The translations under genes were made by a program, and so were the position numbers. 33,022 nt of DNA from IMG/VR virus record IMGVR_UViG_3300030106_008108, positions 16,383-49,404 of that record, one strand, 5' to 3'. The notes beneath the pieces were generated by a model that was not told the DNA's origin, ran no database searches, and worked only from the letters and a program-made list of their open reading frames with translations. Numbering within the stretch: position 1 is the stretch's first letter; each line of letters opens with the position of its first letter. This document shows, one piece after another, positions 7,726 through 16,027 of this stretch. Origin of the DNA: a virus.

Positions 7726-8445
7726 ATGACCCCAGTTTTTAAGTCAGATTATTCTATAGGCAAAAGCATTTTAACCATAGATAATATTATAAATCTTTAC
7801 AAAAAAAGTAATCAAAAATTTTTATTACTAGTTGAAGATTCAATGACTGGTTTTGTTAAAGCTCACAACCTAACAAAACAAAATAATATACACCTTGTTT
7901 TTGGATTGAGAATTTCTTGTTGTAATGATATCAACAAACAGACTGATAATTCAGAGCATAAAATTGTAATTTTGGCAAAAAATGATAAAGGATGTAAGTT
8001 ATTAAATAAAATATACTCTTTTGCTCATATAGGTAATGAAGGTAATATTGATTTTAATTATTTGAATGAAATATGGGACGACAATAGTTTGCAACTAGTA
8101 ATACCTTTTTATGATTCATTTATATATCAAAACCAGCTGCACTTAAAAAACTGCATACCTAATTTCAATAAAATTAAACCTATTTTTTGGTTAGAAAAAA
8201 ATAATTTACCTTTTGATCATATTGTATCTGAAGCTGTTTTTGATTACTCAAAAGATAAATACGATACAGAATTAGTAAAAAGTATTTTATATGAGAAAAA
8301 AAGTGAAGCAGAGGCTTTACAAACTTATAAAATAATATGTGGGAGAAAGTTTGGTAGACCATCTACTTTAAGTTGCCCTAATTTAAATCATTTTGGCAGT
8401 AATGAATTTTGTTTTGATAGTTTTAAGGAGTACGTAAATGAATGA
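7726..8445 (+). CDS. PHP-domain part of split DNA polymerase III alpha (degenerate)
   Basis: The 239 residues match the N-terminal PHP domain of bacterial DnaE. SDYSIGKSIL (8-17) corresponds to the HSDYS start motif, LLLVEDSMTGFVKAH to the 'ITD..n..G...F' strand, HLVFGLRI to 'KPIIGaef', and IVILAKNDKGCKLLNKIYS to 'lvLLaknxxGyxnLxxL'. The histidines that bind metal in active PHP domains are missing at the start (Lys replaces His before SDYS, and no HxH precedes it), so it is probably structural, as in E. coli DnaE. The gene ends where DnaE passes from PHP to palm. It overlaps the exonuclease gene by 8 bases and is preceded by a sigma70-like promoter. Confidence 0.78.
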   Translation: MTPVFKSDYSIGKSILTIDNIINLYKKSNQKFLLLVEDSMTGFVKAHNLTKQNNIHLVFGLRISCCNDINKQTDNSEHKIVILAKNDKGCKLLNKIYSFAHIGNEGNIDFNYLNEIWDDNSLQLVIPFYDSFIYQNQLHLKNCIPNFNKIKPIFWLEKNNLPFDHIVSEAVFDYSKDKYDTELVKSILYEKKSEAEALQTYKIICGRKFGRPSTLSCPNLNHFGSNEFCFDSFKEYVNE

Positions 8446-9070
8446 CACTTTGTTAAGATTTAATAAAAATCAAAAGTATATTGTTTTTGATACTGAGACC
8501 GAAGGTTTAAATTTAATTAATTCAAGACCTTGGCAAATAGCTTGGCTCGTAGTAAAGGGCGATAAAATTCAAGAAAAGCATGACAAATTTATCCATTGGC
8601 CTAATATAAATGTTTCTGATGGAGCCGCTAAAGTTACAGGTTTTTCAGAAAAAAAATATTACTCAAAAGCTCTAGCTCCAAATCAAGTTTGGGATGAGTT
8701 TTGCAAACACCTTTACGATAAAGATACATTAATCGTGGGTCAAAATTTACTTGGGTTCGATGTATACATGCTTGATATATGGCGTAGAGCCATGGGTAAA
8801 AAATTAGATCAGAGCTATATTAAAAGAATTATAGATACTAAAGCTTTAGCGACTGCCATAGCTAAAAATATTCCATACAACGACGATAAATTTATTAATT
8901 GGCAATATAGACTTTTAAATTATAAAGAGAGAGGTTTAAAAACATCTCAAGGTTTCCTATTGAAGCATTATAATATAAAACATGATCCTAAAAAGCTTCA
9001 TGATGCACTTTATGATATAGAGATGAATTTCAAAATATTTAAAAAGCAACTTTTTGACTTAGAGATATGA
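8438..9070 (+). CDS. DnaQ-type 3'-5' proofreading exonuclease (DEDDh)
   Basis: This is the likely proofreading subunit for the polymerase encoded on both sides of it. Of 210 residues, the four exonuclease motifs are intact: FDTETEG (D18, E20), GQNLLGFD (D108), and the final HDALYD with H188 and D193, so it is a DEDDh enzyme like E. coli epsilon. A perfect AAGGAG ribosome site lies 7 bases before the ATG and fixes the start. The last residues, QLFDLEI, resemble a sliding-clamp-binding peptide, but the match to the usual QLxLF is partial. It overlaps the PHP gene by 8 bases and the polymerase gene by 4 (ATGA), so the three are made together. Confidence 0.9.
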   Translation: MNDTLLRFNKNQKYIVFDTETEGLNLINSRPWQIAWLVVKGDKIQEKHDKFIHWPNINVSDGAAKVTGFSEKKYYSKALAPNQVWDEFCKHLYDKDTLIVGQNLLGFDVYMLDIWRRAMGKKLDQSYIKRIIDTKALATAIAKNIPYNDDKFINWQYRLLNYKERGLKTSQGFLLKHYNIKHDPKKLHDALYDIEMNFKIFKKQLFDLEI

Positions 9071-11637
9071 TATTATCTGATTATAAGACTTATGAAACAC
9101 CATTTCCAGTTGGTGTAAAACTACCAGAGATCAAGATAGAAAAAAAATATTATGACGAGGTTGCTTGTAAAGACCTGGAAGATAACTATCAGTTTTTGAG
9201 AAAGCTTTGTTTCAACAGGTTAAAACAAAAAGGTATACATCAATTACAAAATGCTCAAGTTTACTACGACAGGTTAAAAGAGGAGTTGCAAATTTTTGAA
9301 GATCTTGGGTTTATTGATTATGTTCTTTTAAACTGGGATATAATAAATTTTTGTGTGCAAAATGATATTCCTGTTGGTGCTGGTAGAGGTAGTGCTGCTG
9401 GGTCTTTAGTTCTATATGTAATCGGAGTTACAGATATAGACCCCATAGAGCATGATTTATTTTTTGAAAGATTTGTTTCTAAAAGTAGGGCTAAAAAAAT
9501 AGAACACAAAGGTGAAATATATTTAGACGGCAGTCTATTAGCTGATGTTGATAATGATATTTCTTATGATCGCAGATCTGAGGTTATAGAATATATAGAA
9601 AAAAAATTTAAAGGTAGGACTTCTAAGATTTTAACTTTAAATACTTTAAGTAGTAAGCTCTGCATGAAAGAGTGTTGTAAAATTGTTGAAGAGCTTTCAG
9701 AAGCAGACGTTAATATAATTAGTGAAAGCATACCGAAAACTTTTGGTAAGGTTGCTAGCTTGGATAAAGCATGTGATGAAAGTGAAACATTTAAAAAGCA
9801 TGCAGATGATCATTCAAAAGCTTTTTCTATAGCAAAAAAACTAGAAGGCTTAAATAAAAACACAGGAGTTCACCCATCAGGTATTGCAATATCATTTTTT
9901 GATCTTGAAGACATCATGCCTTTACAATTAACTAATGACGATTCTTTAGTGTCGGCTTACGACATGAATGATGTATCTAGTTTAACAGTAAAGTTTGATA
10001 TATTAGGTTTAAGAACTTTATCAGTGGTTAATGATGTCTGTAAACAGCTTGATATAAATGTAAAGGATATAAATCCTCATGATCCGTCGATATATGCAGC
10101 TTTATCATGTTTGCGCTGCCCTCAAGGATTATTTCAAATTGAAGCTGATACAAACTATAAAGTCTGTCGCACTATATGCCCTAAAAGTTTGGAGGAGTTA
10201 TCTGCTGTTGTCGCTATAGCAAGACCTGGAGCTTTAGAGTTCTTAGATTATTATGCAGCATATGCCAAAACAGGTGATTTTTCATCTGTCCATGAGTTTT
10301 TTGACGACATTTTAAGTTACACAGGGGGGATACCACTCTACCAAGAGCAGCTCATGAAAATGGCTGTAAAGGTAGGATTTAGTCTAGATGAATCTGAACA
10401 GCTAAGAAGAATTATTGGCAAGAAAAAAGTTGATCAGATGCCAGCTTGGAAAGCTAAGATAACACAAAAAATAAAGGACAATAATTTAGATCCTAAAATT
10501 GGTGAAGTCTTATGGAAAGTGGCTGAAGACTCAGCTAATTACTCTTTCAATAAGTCGCACTCAATAAGTTACGCCTATCTAGCTGCAATAACAATTTATT
10601 TAAAGTTTAATTATCCTAAAGAGTTCTTTTTAAGTCTTTTAAAATATGCAAAATATGAGCCAAACTCTCATGAAGAAATAGCAAAAATAACTCAAGAACT
10701 CTCATCATTTAATATTAAACTTTTACCACCTGATCTAAATAAATCTGATATAGATTTTAAGATAGAGGGTTCAAACATAAGATACGGATTGAATTCTATC
10801 AAAGGAGTTTCAGATAAAGTTTTAGAGTCGTTACTAAATTTTAGAGAGGAGAGTTTTTCTAATAAGTATGATATTTTTGTCTCTGCTAAACAGGCTGGAA
10901 TGAATATAGGGATACTATCAGCCTTAATACAAGCTGGATTATTAGATTCTTTTGTTTGTTCAAATAGATGCCGCTTAGTTCTTGAAGCTCAAACATTTAA
11001 TATATTAACTGATAGAGAAAAGCGTAATTTTATAGAGCTTGGATCAACATATGATTTTGATATCTTAAATTCAGTGCATGATCAATATTCTAGCAAGTCT
11101 GTTGGTGATGACGGTAGACTAATGATGACTGAAAAAAGGTTTCAAACTTTTAAGAAAAAGTATGGACCATACAAAGATATTTATGAAATGAATAAAAAGT
11201 ATCTTAGATATGCTAATTGGTTTTTTGAAAATAAGTTGTTAGGATATAGTTACTCGCATAAACTAAAAGACATATTTGATTTGTCTCAAGACTTTATATC
11301 TGCTGAAAAAATTAAGATAGAGTCTAATGAAGAATCCCCTGCTTTTACAGATTTAAAATTTATAGGCGTGGTTACAGATTCCGTAAAAAGAACTAGCAGG
11401 AATGGTAATAAATATGTTAGATTAGATTTACAAGATGAAAGCGCACTTATAAGTGCTTTGTTTATGGATTCTGAAAGAGAGCAAAAATTAACAAATTACT
11501 TAAATTCTGGCAAAAAAATACCTAAAAAAGAGGACATTGTCATAATTAATGGTAGATTAGGAGATGATATTATATTTATTGAAAAAATGCAGTCACTAAA
11601 GGATAAAATCTACATGAAGCTATCTGAGATAAAATAG
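9067..11637 (+). CDS. dnaE: DNA polymerase III alpha, catalytic core (C family, DnaE-like, lacks PHP)
   Basis: This is the replicative polymerase. The 856 residues begin just before the palm, so the PHP domain of normal DnaE (about 1160 residues) is absent and is supplied by the separate upstream gene. Seen in order: GRGSAAGS (106-113); ADVDND (D160, D162, D164) in place of the catalytic PDFDxD; VHPSG (268-272); KFDILGLR with the third catalytic Asp (D311); the LFQIE and RPGALEF segments; LYQEQLMKMA; GKKK (451-454); NKSHSISYAYLA (495-506); a helix-hairpin-helix part near 573-595 (YGLNSIKGV); and an OB-like domain about 763-835. All three catalytic aspartates are retained, so it should be active. 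No clamp, clamp loader or SSB is encoded nearby. C-family polymerases are unusual in T4-like phages, which use a B-family enzyme. Confidence 0.94.
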   Translation: MILSDYKTYETPFPVGVKLPEIKIEKKYYDEVACKDLEDNYQFLRKLCFNRLKQKGIHQLQNAQVYYDRLKEELQIFEDLGFIDYVLLNWDIINFCVQNDIPVGAGRGSAAGSLVLYVIGVTDIDPIEHDLFFERFVSKSRAKKIEHKGEIYLDGSLLADVDNDISYDRRSEVIEYIEKKFKGRTSKILTLNTLSSKLCMKECCKIVEELSEADVNIISESIPKTFGKVASLDKACDESETFKKHADDHSKAFSIAKKLEGLNKNTGVHPSGIAISFFDLEDIMPLQLTNDDSLVSAYDMNDVSSLTVKFDILGLRTLSVVNDVCKQLDINVKDINPHDPSIYAALSCLRCPQGLFQIEADTNYKVCRTICPKSLEELSAVVAIARPGALEFLDYYAAYAKTGDFSSVHEFFDDILSYTGGIPLYQEQLMKMAVKVGFSLDESEQLRRIIGKKKVDQMPAWKAKITQKIKDNNLDPKIGEVLWKVAEDSANYSFNKSHSISYAYLAAITIYLKFNYPKEFFLSLLKYAKYEPNSHEEIAKITQELSSFNIKLLPPDLNKSDIDFKIEGSNIRYGLNSIKGVSDKVLESLLNFREESFSNKYDIFVSAKQAGMNIGILSALIQAGLLDSFVCSNRCRLVLEAQTFNILTDREKRNFIELGSTYDFDILNSVHDQYSSKSVGDDGRLMMTEKRFQTFKKKYGPYKDIYEMNKKYLRYANWFFENKLLGYSYSHKLKDIFDLSQDFISAEKIKIESNEESPAFTDLKFIGVVTDSVKRTSRNGNKYVRLDLQDESALISALFMDSEREQKLTNYLNSGKKIPKKEDIVIINGRLGDDIIFIEKMQSLKDKIYMKLSEIK

Positions 11638-11645
11638 TGTAAATA
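11635..11645 (+). promoter_or_regulatory. 11-base repeat TAGTGTAAATA before the Clp gene (copy 1)
   Basis: The same 11 bases occur at 15149-15159, in front of the modular protein gene. The inner TGTAAATA differs at one base from the T4-type late promoter TATAAATA. Here the motif overlaps the polymerase stop codon and ends only 3 bases before the ATG, so as a promoter it would give a leaderless message. This is a weak call based on repetition at gene starts. Confidence 0.25.
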
Positions 11646-11648
11646 CTT

Positions 11649-14090
11649 ATGATGGGTTTAACAGATTTCAATTTAACTCCAAAAGCTAAAAAATGCATAA
11701 AAGATTCTAAAGCTTTTGCGCAGTCGAATAACCATAAATTGGTAAATATAAGTCATTTAATTTATGGGTGTTTAATTAATTTATCTGATAGTTGCATAGT
11801 TAAATTAAAAAGTTTTGGATTTGATCCAGACATAAAAGAATTCTTAAAGTTATTTAAAGAGTTTTGTAAAGAAAGAAAAGATTTATATGATACTGATGAA
11901 GAAGGTTGGCATGAAGAAGTGAATGAAGTAATCTTTTTTGCCAAGGACTTTTCAGATAACTTTGATAGTTATTTCATAGGAGTGGAGCACATCCTTTACG
12001 TAATTTTTGATATGGATGGAGACTTTGTAAAATTTTTAAAGAATAAAAATATTGATGTACAATATGGCAAAGAAATAATAGAAGCTCATGTTATTGAAAC
12101 AGCAATACCATCTTCAGATCAGGTTAAAAATATTTTTCATATAGAGGGTAAAAAAGTTTTCTCTTTTGAGAAAGCTGACACTAAAAAAGCTTTAAAAAGC
12201 ATAGAAATATTAGACAAATACTGTGTCAATCTAAACCATAAATTTATAACAGAAAACTCTTCAACGATTTCTTGTAGAGACTCAGAAATAAATGAATTGA
12301 TTGAAATTTTATTGAAAAAAAATAAATGTAATGCAGTGCTTATTGGCGATGCTGGCGTTGGCAAAACTGCTATAGTAGAGGGCTTAGCTCAAAAGATTGT
12401 AAATCAAAAAGTGCCGTGCCATTTAGCCTTAATGCAGATATATTCAGTTGATATTACTTCTATGCTGGCTGGCACAAAGTATCGTGGTGAGTTTGAACAA
12501 AGGTTTAAACAATTGATAGATGAAGTTTCTAAAGATGAAAATATTATACTATTTATTGATGAAATACATACTATAATTGGAGCTGGTAGCTCTGAGGGTG
12601 GTGTTGATGCGTCAAATATGTTAAAGCCAGCGTTAGCTCGTGGAAATCTAAAATGTATAGGAGCTACAACTTTTCAAGAATACAAAAAATTCTTTGAAAA
12701 AGACTCTGCGATTACAAGACGATTTGATAAAATCGTAGTTAATCAACCTAGCAAAGCTGATACTAAAAAAATAATAGTAAACACTCTAGAATACTATGAA
12801 GATTTCCATCATGTTAAGTATGAGGAAAAGGAAATAGATTTAATTTTAGATTTGTGTGAAACATTTTTAAGTAATAAGAATTTTCCAGATAAGGCTTTTG
12901 ATGTCATCGATCAAGTCGGAGCTAAAACTAAAATAAAATATTTTAAAAACTCAAATAAAGTAACTGACGCTCGCGGAACTTTTACTGATTTGATAAAAAA
13001 TCTAGATGACGGTTCAGAATTTGACGAGGTTAAATTTACTGAAATTATAAAAGATTATATAACCACAATGTCTACATTTATGAATTCAAAAGGTAAAGGT
13101 AGAAAAAGAAAAATTAGGGAAAAAGATATAATAGATGTTGTCAGTGAAAAAAGTGGTATATCACAAAAAGCCATCATGCAAAAAAAGAATATTTTCTCTA
13201 AATTTATAGAAAATATAAAATCTGAGGTTTTTGGCCAAGATGATGCATTAGAAAAAATATACAGCAATCTATCATGCGCTAAAACTGGCTTATCAGATAA
13301 AAATAAACCCTTATCAAGTTTTTTATTTATAGGTTCTACTGGAGTTGGTAAAACATTTACAGCTAAAAATATAGCTAAATACTTTTTTGGCAGTGAAAAA
13401 TCGTATATACAGCTCAATATGAGCGAATATCAAGACAAAACTAGCATAAATAAATTAATCGGCGCAAGCGCTGGTTATGTTGGTTATGATGATGGAGGTA
13501 TATTATCTGAGCATGTGAGAAACAATCCTAATTGTGTTGTTGTCTTTGATGAAATAGAAAAATGTGAACCTAAAATATTAGATATTTTATTACATTTATT
13601 AGATGAAGGATACATAACAGATAATTTGAATAGAAAAATTGATTTTAGCAACACAATAGTTGTTATGACATCAAATATAGGTCAGAGAGAAAAGCAAAAA
13701 AGAAGTATGGGATTTTTAGATGATTCTGAAAGTCCTAAAAAATTAGAAAGCTCTGCTGTAAAAAAATATTTAAGACCAGAGTTGATTTCAAGGATAGATG
13801 AGATATTAAGCTTCAATGATTTGCAGGATTCTGTTTACTTAAGTATTATTACAAAGGAAATTAAAAAGCTTAAAGAAAGATTGCAGTTAAAAGGAGTTCA
13901 CTTAAAAATAACTCCTCATGTTAAAAAATTCATTTTTAATGAAATAAAAAATAAAAAAATTCATGCAAGAGATATAAAAAGCTTTGTAAAGAAATTTATT
14001 CAATTCCCTGTGTCTAAATATATGATGGAGCATAAAGATGTAGATACTGTTGGAGTTAAGATAAAAAACAAAAGTATATGCTGCTTGTAA
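11649..14090 (+). CDS. ClpA/ClpC-type AAA+ unfoldase with ClpP-docking loop
   Basis: This 813-residue protein has the whole class I Clp layout: a helical N-domain with Clp-repeat-like sequence (about 8-150), AAA1 with Walker A GDAGVGKT (233-240), Walker B LFIDEIH (301-307) and arginine finger RRF (357-359), then AAA2 with Walker A GSTGVGKT (562-569), pore-loop GYVGYDDGG (609-617), Walker B VVVFDEIEK (630-638) and sensor 2 region. Between them in AAA2 lies MGF (687-689), aligned with IGL of E. coli ClpA, the tripeptide that docks on ClpP. It is therefore probably a protease-coupled unfoldase and not a ClpB-type disaggregase, which would also have a long middle coiled coil that is absent here. 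No ClpP gene is seen, so host ClpP is the likely partner. It follows the polymerase gene by 11 bases. Confidence 0.9.
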   Translation: MMGLTDFNLTPKAKKCIKDSKAFAQSNNHKLVNISHLIYGCLINLSDSCIVKLKSFGFDPDIKEFLKLFKEFCKERKDLYDTDEEGWHEEVNEVIFFAKDFSDNFDSYFIGVEHILYVIFDMDGDFVKFLKNKNIDVQYGKEIIEAHVIETAIPSSDQVKNIFHIEGKKVFSFEKADTKKALKSIEILDKYCVNLNHKFITENSSTISCRDSEINELIEILLKKNKCNAVLIGDAGVGKTAIVEGLAQKIVNQKVPCHLALMQIYSVDITSMLAGTKYRGEFEQRFKQLIDEVSKDENIILFIDEIHTIIGAGSSEGGVDASNMLKPALARGNLKCIGATTFQEYKKFFEKDSAITRRFDKIVVNQPSKADTKKIIVNTLEYYEDFHHVKYEEKEIDLILDLCETFLSNKNFPDKAFDVIDQVGAKTKIKYFKNSNKVTDARGTFTDLIKNLDDGSEFDEVKFTEIIKDYITTMSTFMNSKGKGRKRKIREKDIIDVVSEKSGISQKAIMQKKNIFSKFIENIKSEVFGQDDALEKIYSNLSCAKTGLSDKNKPLSSFLFIGSTGVGKTFTAKNIAKYFFGSEKSYIQLNMSEYQDKTSINKLIGASAGYVGYDDGGILSEHVRNNPNCVVVFDEIEKCEPKILDILLHLLDEGYITDNLNRKIDFSNTIVVMTSNIGQREKQKRSMGFLDDSESPKKLESSAVKKYLRPELISRIDEILSFNDLQDSVYLSIITKEIKKLKERLQLKGVHLKITPHVKKFIFNEIKNKKIHARDIKSFVKKFIQFPVSKYMMEHKDVDTVGVKIKNKSICCL

Positions 14091-14091
14091 A

Positions 14092-15144
14092 ATGAGTTTA
14101 CATTTATATAATAATAAAGCTTATGTTTTAAATACTCCAAGCTTACAAAAATCCACTAAAGAATACGTTCTCACAATTATAGATAAAATATATAGTAAGT
14201 TAAATGTTGAATCTGTAACGTTATTAGATAATGGGATCAACTATGACACTTACTCTTTAAAATGTTTAGATGGTAAATTTTATCTTTTAAAAGTATCTCT
14301 TGACCCAGAAAACATTCAGCTATCTAGAGAAAGTTTTTTTTTAAAGCAGTTAAAAAATTTTGCGTCTGCTAAATTTATATGTCTTAAAAAAGTAAAAGTG
14401 GGGGATGACATACTATGTTTATTATCTCAATTTCCTAATTGTATTAATTTAAAAGATGCTGGTAGGGGTTTTTTCTTAGAAAATGCAGATGTATTTTTTT
14501 GGACTCATAAAGCTCTAATTGAACAAATTAAACCAAAAAGATTAAAAAGCGGTTATCTTAAACAATTAACTGAACATCAAGATTTTTCGAAGAATTTTAC
14601 AGACAGAACAAAAAATTTAATAAAAGATTATACTGATTACGATAGGTTAGAAAAAATTTTATTTAGCTTACTTAATGATATTAGGAACACAGCTCCTAAT
14701 ATAAGTGATTTTAGTCCATGTTTGTCAAACATCACGATTGATTCTATATTTTTAACTAATTCATTGTTTTTTTTCGATAAGTTAGAGGACTGTTGCAAAT
14801 ATCACCCATATATAGACTTATGCGATATAATATTGAATTTAAGCTATAAAGATGACGCAAAGGAGCAAATAATATCCATGTATCGATCTAATCACAAAGA
14901 TTTTGATCAGGGAAAGTTTGATAGTTTTTTTAATTTTTGTGTTAAAAAGAAACTATTGGAATGTCTTAGTGATTACCTAAGAGAAGTATATCAATTAAGA
15001 TGCTTTAGAATAAGTAAAATAACTGATATCATGTCTGTATTTTATTCTAATTTCAAAAACTTTAAAAAGCTGCCTGTTTTTATAGATAATCAAGATTTTT
15101 TACTCAAAACAATAACTGAGCCAGTTTTAGGTGTAAAAGCGTAA
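14092..15144 (+). CDS. APH-like kinase-fold protein, probably catalytically inactive
   Basis: The N-terminal 80 residues resemble the small lobe of aminoglycoside-phosphotransferase-like kinases: a glycine-bearing strand turn (LDNGINYDTYSL, about 44-55), the lysine strand FYLLKVS and the helix with Glu (SRESFFLKQL). Later, FFFDKLEDC followed by HPYIDLCDIIL resembles the DFG-like aspartate strand and the 'DLA' helix of the family. The HGDxxxxN catalytic loop expected in front of it seems replaced by SPCLSNITID, without the His-Gly-Asp. So I read it as a kinase-fold protein that may bind a nucleotide or a partner but not phosphorylate. It sits one base after the Clp stop and may be an adaptor or substrate selector for the unfoldase; that is speculation. 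The identification rests on motif order by eye only. Confidence 0.5.
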   Translation: MSLHLYNNKAYVLNTPSLQKSTKEYVLTIIDKIYSKLNVESVTLLDNGINYDTYSLKCLDGKFYLLKVSLDPENIQLSRESFFLKQLKNFASAKFICLKKVKVGDDILCLLSQFPNCINLKDAGRGFFLENADVFFWTHKALIEQIKPKRLKSGYLKQLTEHQDFSKNFTDRTKNLIKDYTDYDRLEKILFSLLNDIRNTAPNISDFSPCLSNITIDSIFLTNSLFFFDKLEDCCKYHPYIDLCDIILNLSYKDDAKEQIISMYRSNHKDFDQGKFDSFFNFCVKKKLLECLSDYLREVYQLRCFRISKITDIMSVFYSNFKNFKKLPVFIDNQDFLLKTITEPVLGVKA

Positions 15145-15148
15145 TATT

Positions 15149-15159
15149 TAGTGTAAATA
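15149..15159 (+). promoter_or_regulatory. 11-base repeat TAGTGTAAATA before the modular protein gene (copy 2)
   Basis: This is an exact second copy of the sequence before the Clp gene. It ends 10 bases ahead of the ATG at 15170 and lies in a 25-base gap between genes. TGTAAATA within it is one base from the T4-type late promoter consensus TATAAATA. A late promoter would suit a structural gene, but two copies are thin evidence. Confidence 0.3.
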
Positions 15160-15169
15160 TTAGTGCAAA

Positions 15170-16027
15170 ATGCCTATTCCAACTCCAAATGATAAAGAGA
15201 AAAGATCTGACTTTATGAGCAGATGTGTTGCTGATTTATCTGAAAAAGGAGAATTTGGAGATAATAAACAAAGAGTTGCTGTTTGCATCTCACAATTTGA
15301 AAAAGCCTCAAAGAAAGCGTCCGTTGCAGTTGGTAACGAGTTTCTAGACGGCAAAGGCCCATGGGATGATCAAGATTTATTTTTTTTATATAACACACCA
15401 CAAATTAAAATGAGCGAAGCCAGCTACCACGATAACGAGAAGTCAAAATCTAAACATCATAAAATGGACGAGAAAGAAACTAAAATATTTAAATCCTACA
15501 TGAGTCATTGCGTTATGAATGATGCCGATATGGTGGATACTAAAGAAATGAACATGGATAATACCATGAAGGCATGCGGTGTTCAGTATAATAAAGACAG
15601 ACCAATACTCATGGAGAATACAAATGGCCAACTCACTGAAAAACAGAAGAAGTTGCCCCCAGCTTTACAAGAGGTTATCCTTAAAAAAATGAAAGAGGAG
15701 GGTAAGGCTAATCATCATTATGGAGATAAAGAGGAGAGTAAAGCAGCTCATCATGAAAAGAAAAAAATGAAAGGTGGCATGCATAAAGATGAAAAAACTA
15801 AGGCGGGCATGCATGAAAAGAAAAAAATGGAAGCTGCTGATGATCCCATGGCTCATTCTTACCCAACAGCTAAAGAGGCTATGAAAGATGCAAAAAAACT
15901 AGGGTTACAGGGTATTCACATGCATAAAGGTAAAGACGGCAAGCCTGTATATATGCCTGGAAAAAGCCATGATGAGTTTATGAAGCGCCATAAGGAGATC
16001 ATGAAAGAAAAAAAAAAGGCGAAGTAA
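15170..16027 (+). CDS. Lys/His-rich modular phage protein, apparently cut short by an A10 frameshift
   Basis: The 285 residues are a chain of short modules that, from memory, recur in many marine phage proteins: an N-terminal segment ending DNKQRVAVCISQF (31-43), a KKLPPALQEVILKKM stretch (160-174), and LGLQGIHMHKGKDGKPVYM then PGKSHDEFMKRH (244-274). Between them lies a low-complexity region rich in Lys, His and Met (about 180-220), with an exact 18-base DNA repeat 60 bases apart (15752 and 15812). No enzyme motif is seen. The frame ends at TAA 16025-16027, just after a run of ten A (16008-16017); the -1 frame continues with another recurring module. A one-base slip would give a 328-residue protein ending at 16155. 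A structural or core/scaffold role is plausible, not proven. Confidence 0.75.
   Translation: MPIPTPNDKEKRSDFMSRCVADLSEKGEFGDNKQRVAVCISQFEKASKKASVAVGNEFLDGKGPWDDQDLFFLYNTPQIKMSEASYHDNEKSKSKHHKMDEKETKIFKSYMSHCVMNDADMVDTKEMNMDNTMKACGVQYNKDRPILMENTNGQLTEKQKKLPPALQEVILKKMKEEGKANHHYGDKEESKAAHHEKKKMKGGMHKDEKTKAGMHEKKKMEAADDPMAHSYPTAKEAMKDAKKLGLQGIHMHKGKDGKPVYMPGKSHDEFMKRHKEIMKEKKKAK
15752..15829 (+). repeat. imperfect tandem repeat within the Lys/His-rich protein gene
   Basis: CATGAAAAGAAAAAAATG occurs at 15752-15769 and again at 15812-15829, and GGCATGCAT occurs twice between them. It encodes the repeated peptide HEKKKM and its variants. It is a coding repeat of the low-complexity linker and a likely site of slippage-driven length change. 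Confidence 0.8.

Noticed and set aside
11649-14090. ClpB-type disaggregase
   Set aside because: The long coiled-coil middle domain of ClpB is missing and a docking-type MGF tripeptide is present, so ClpA/ClpC type is favoured.
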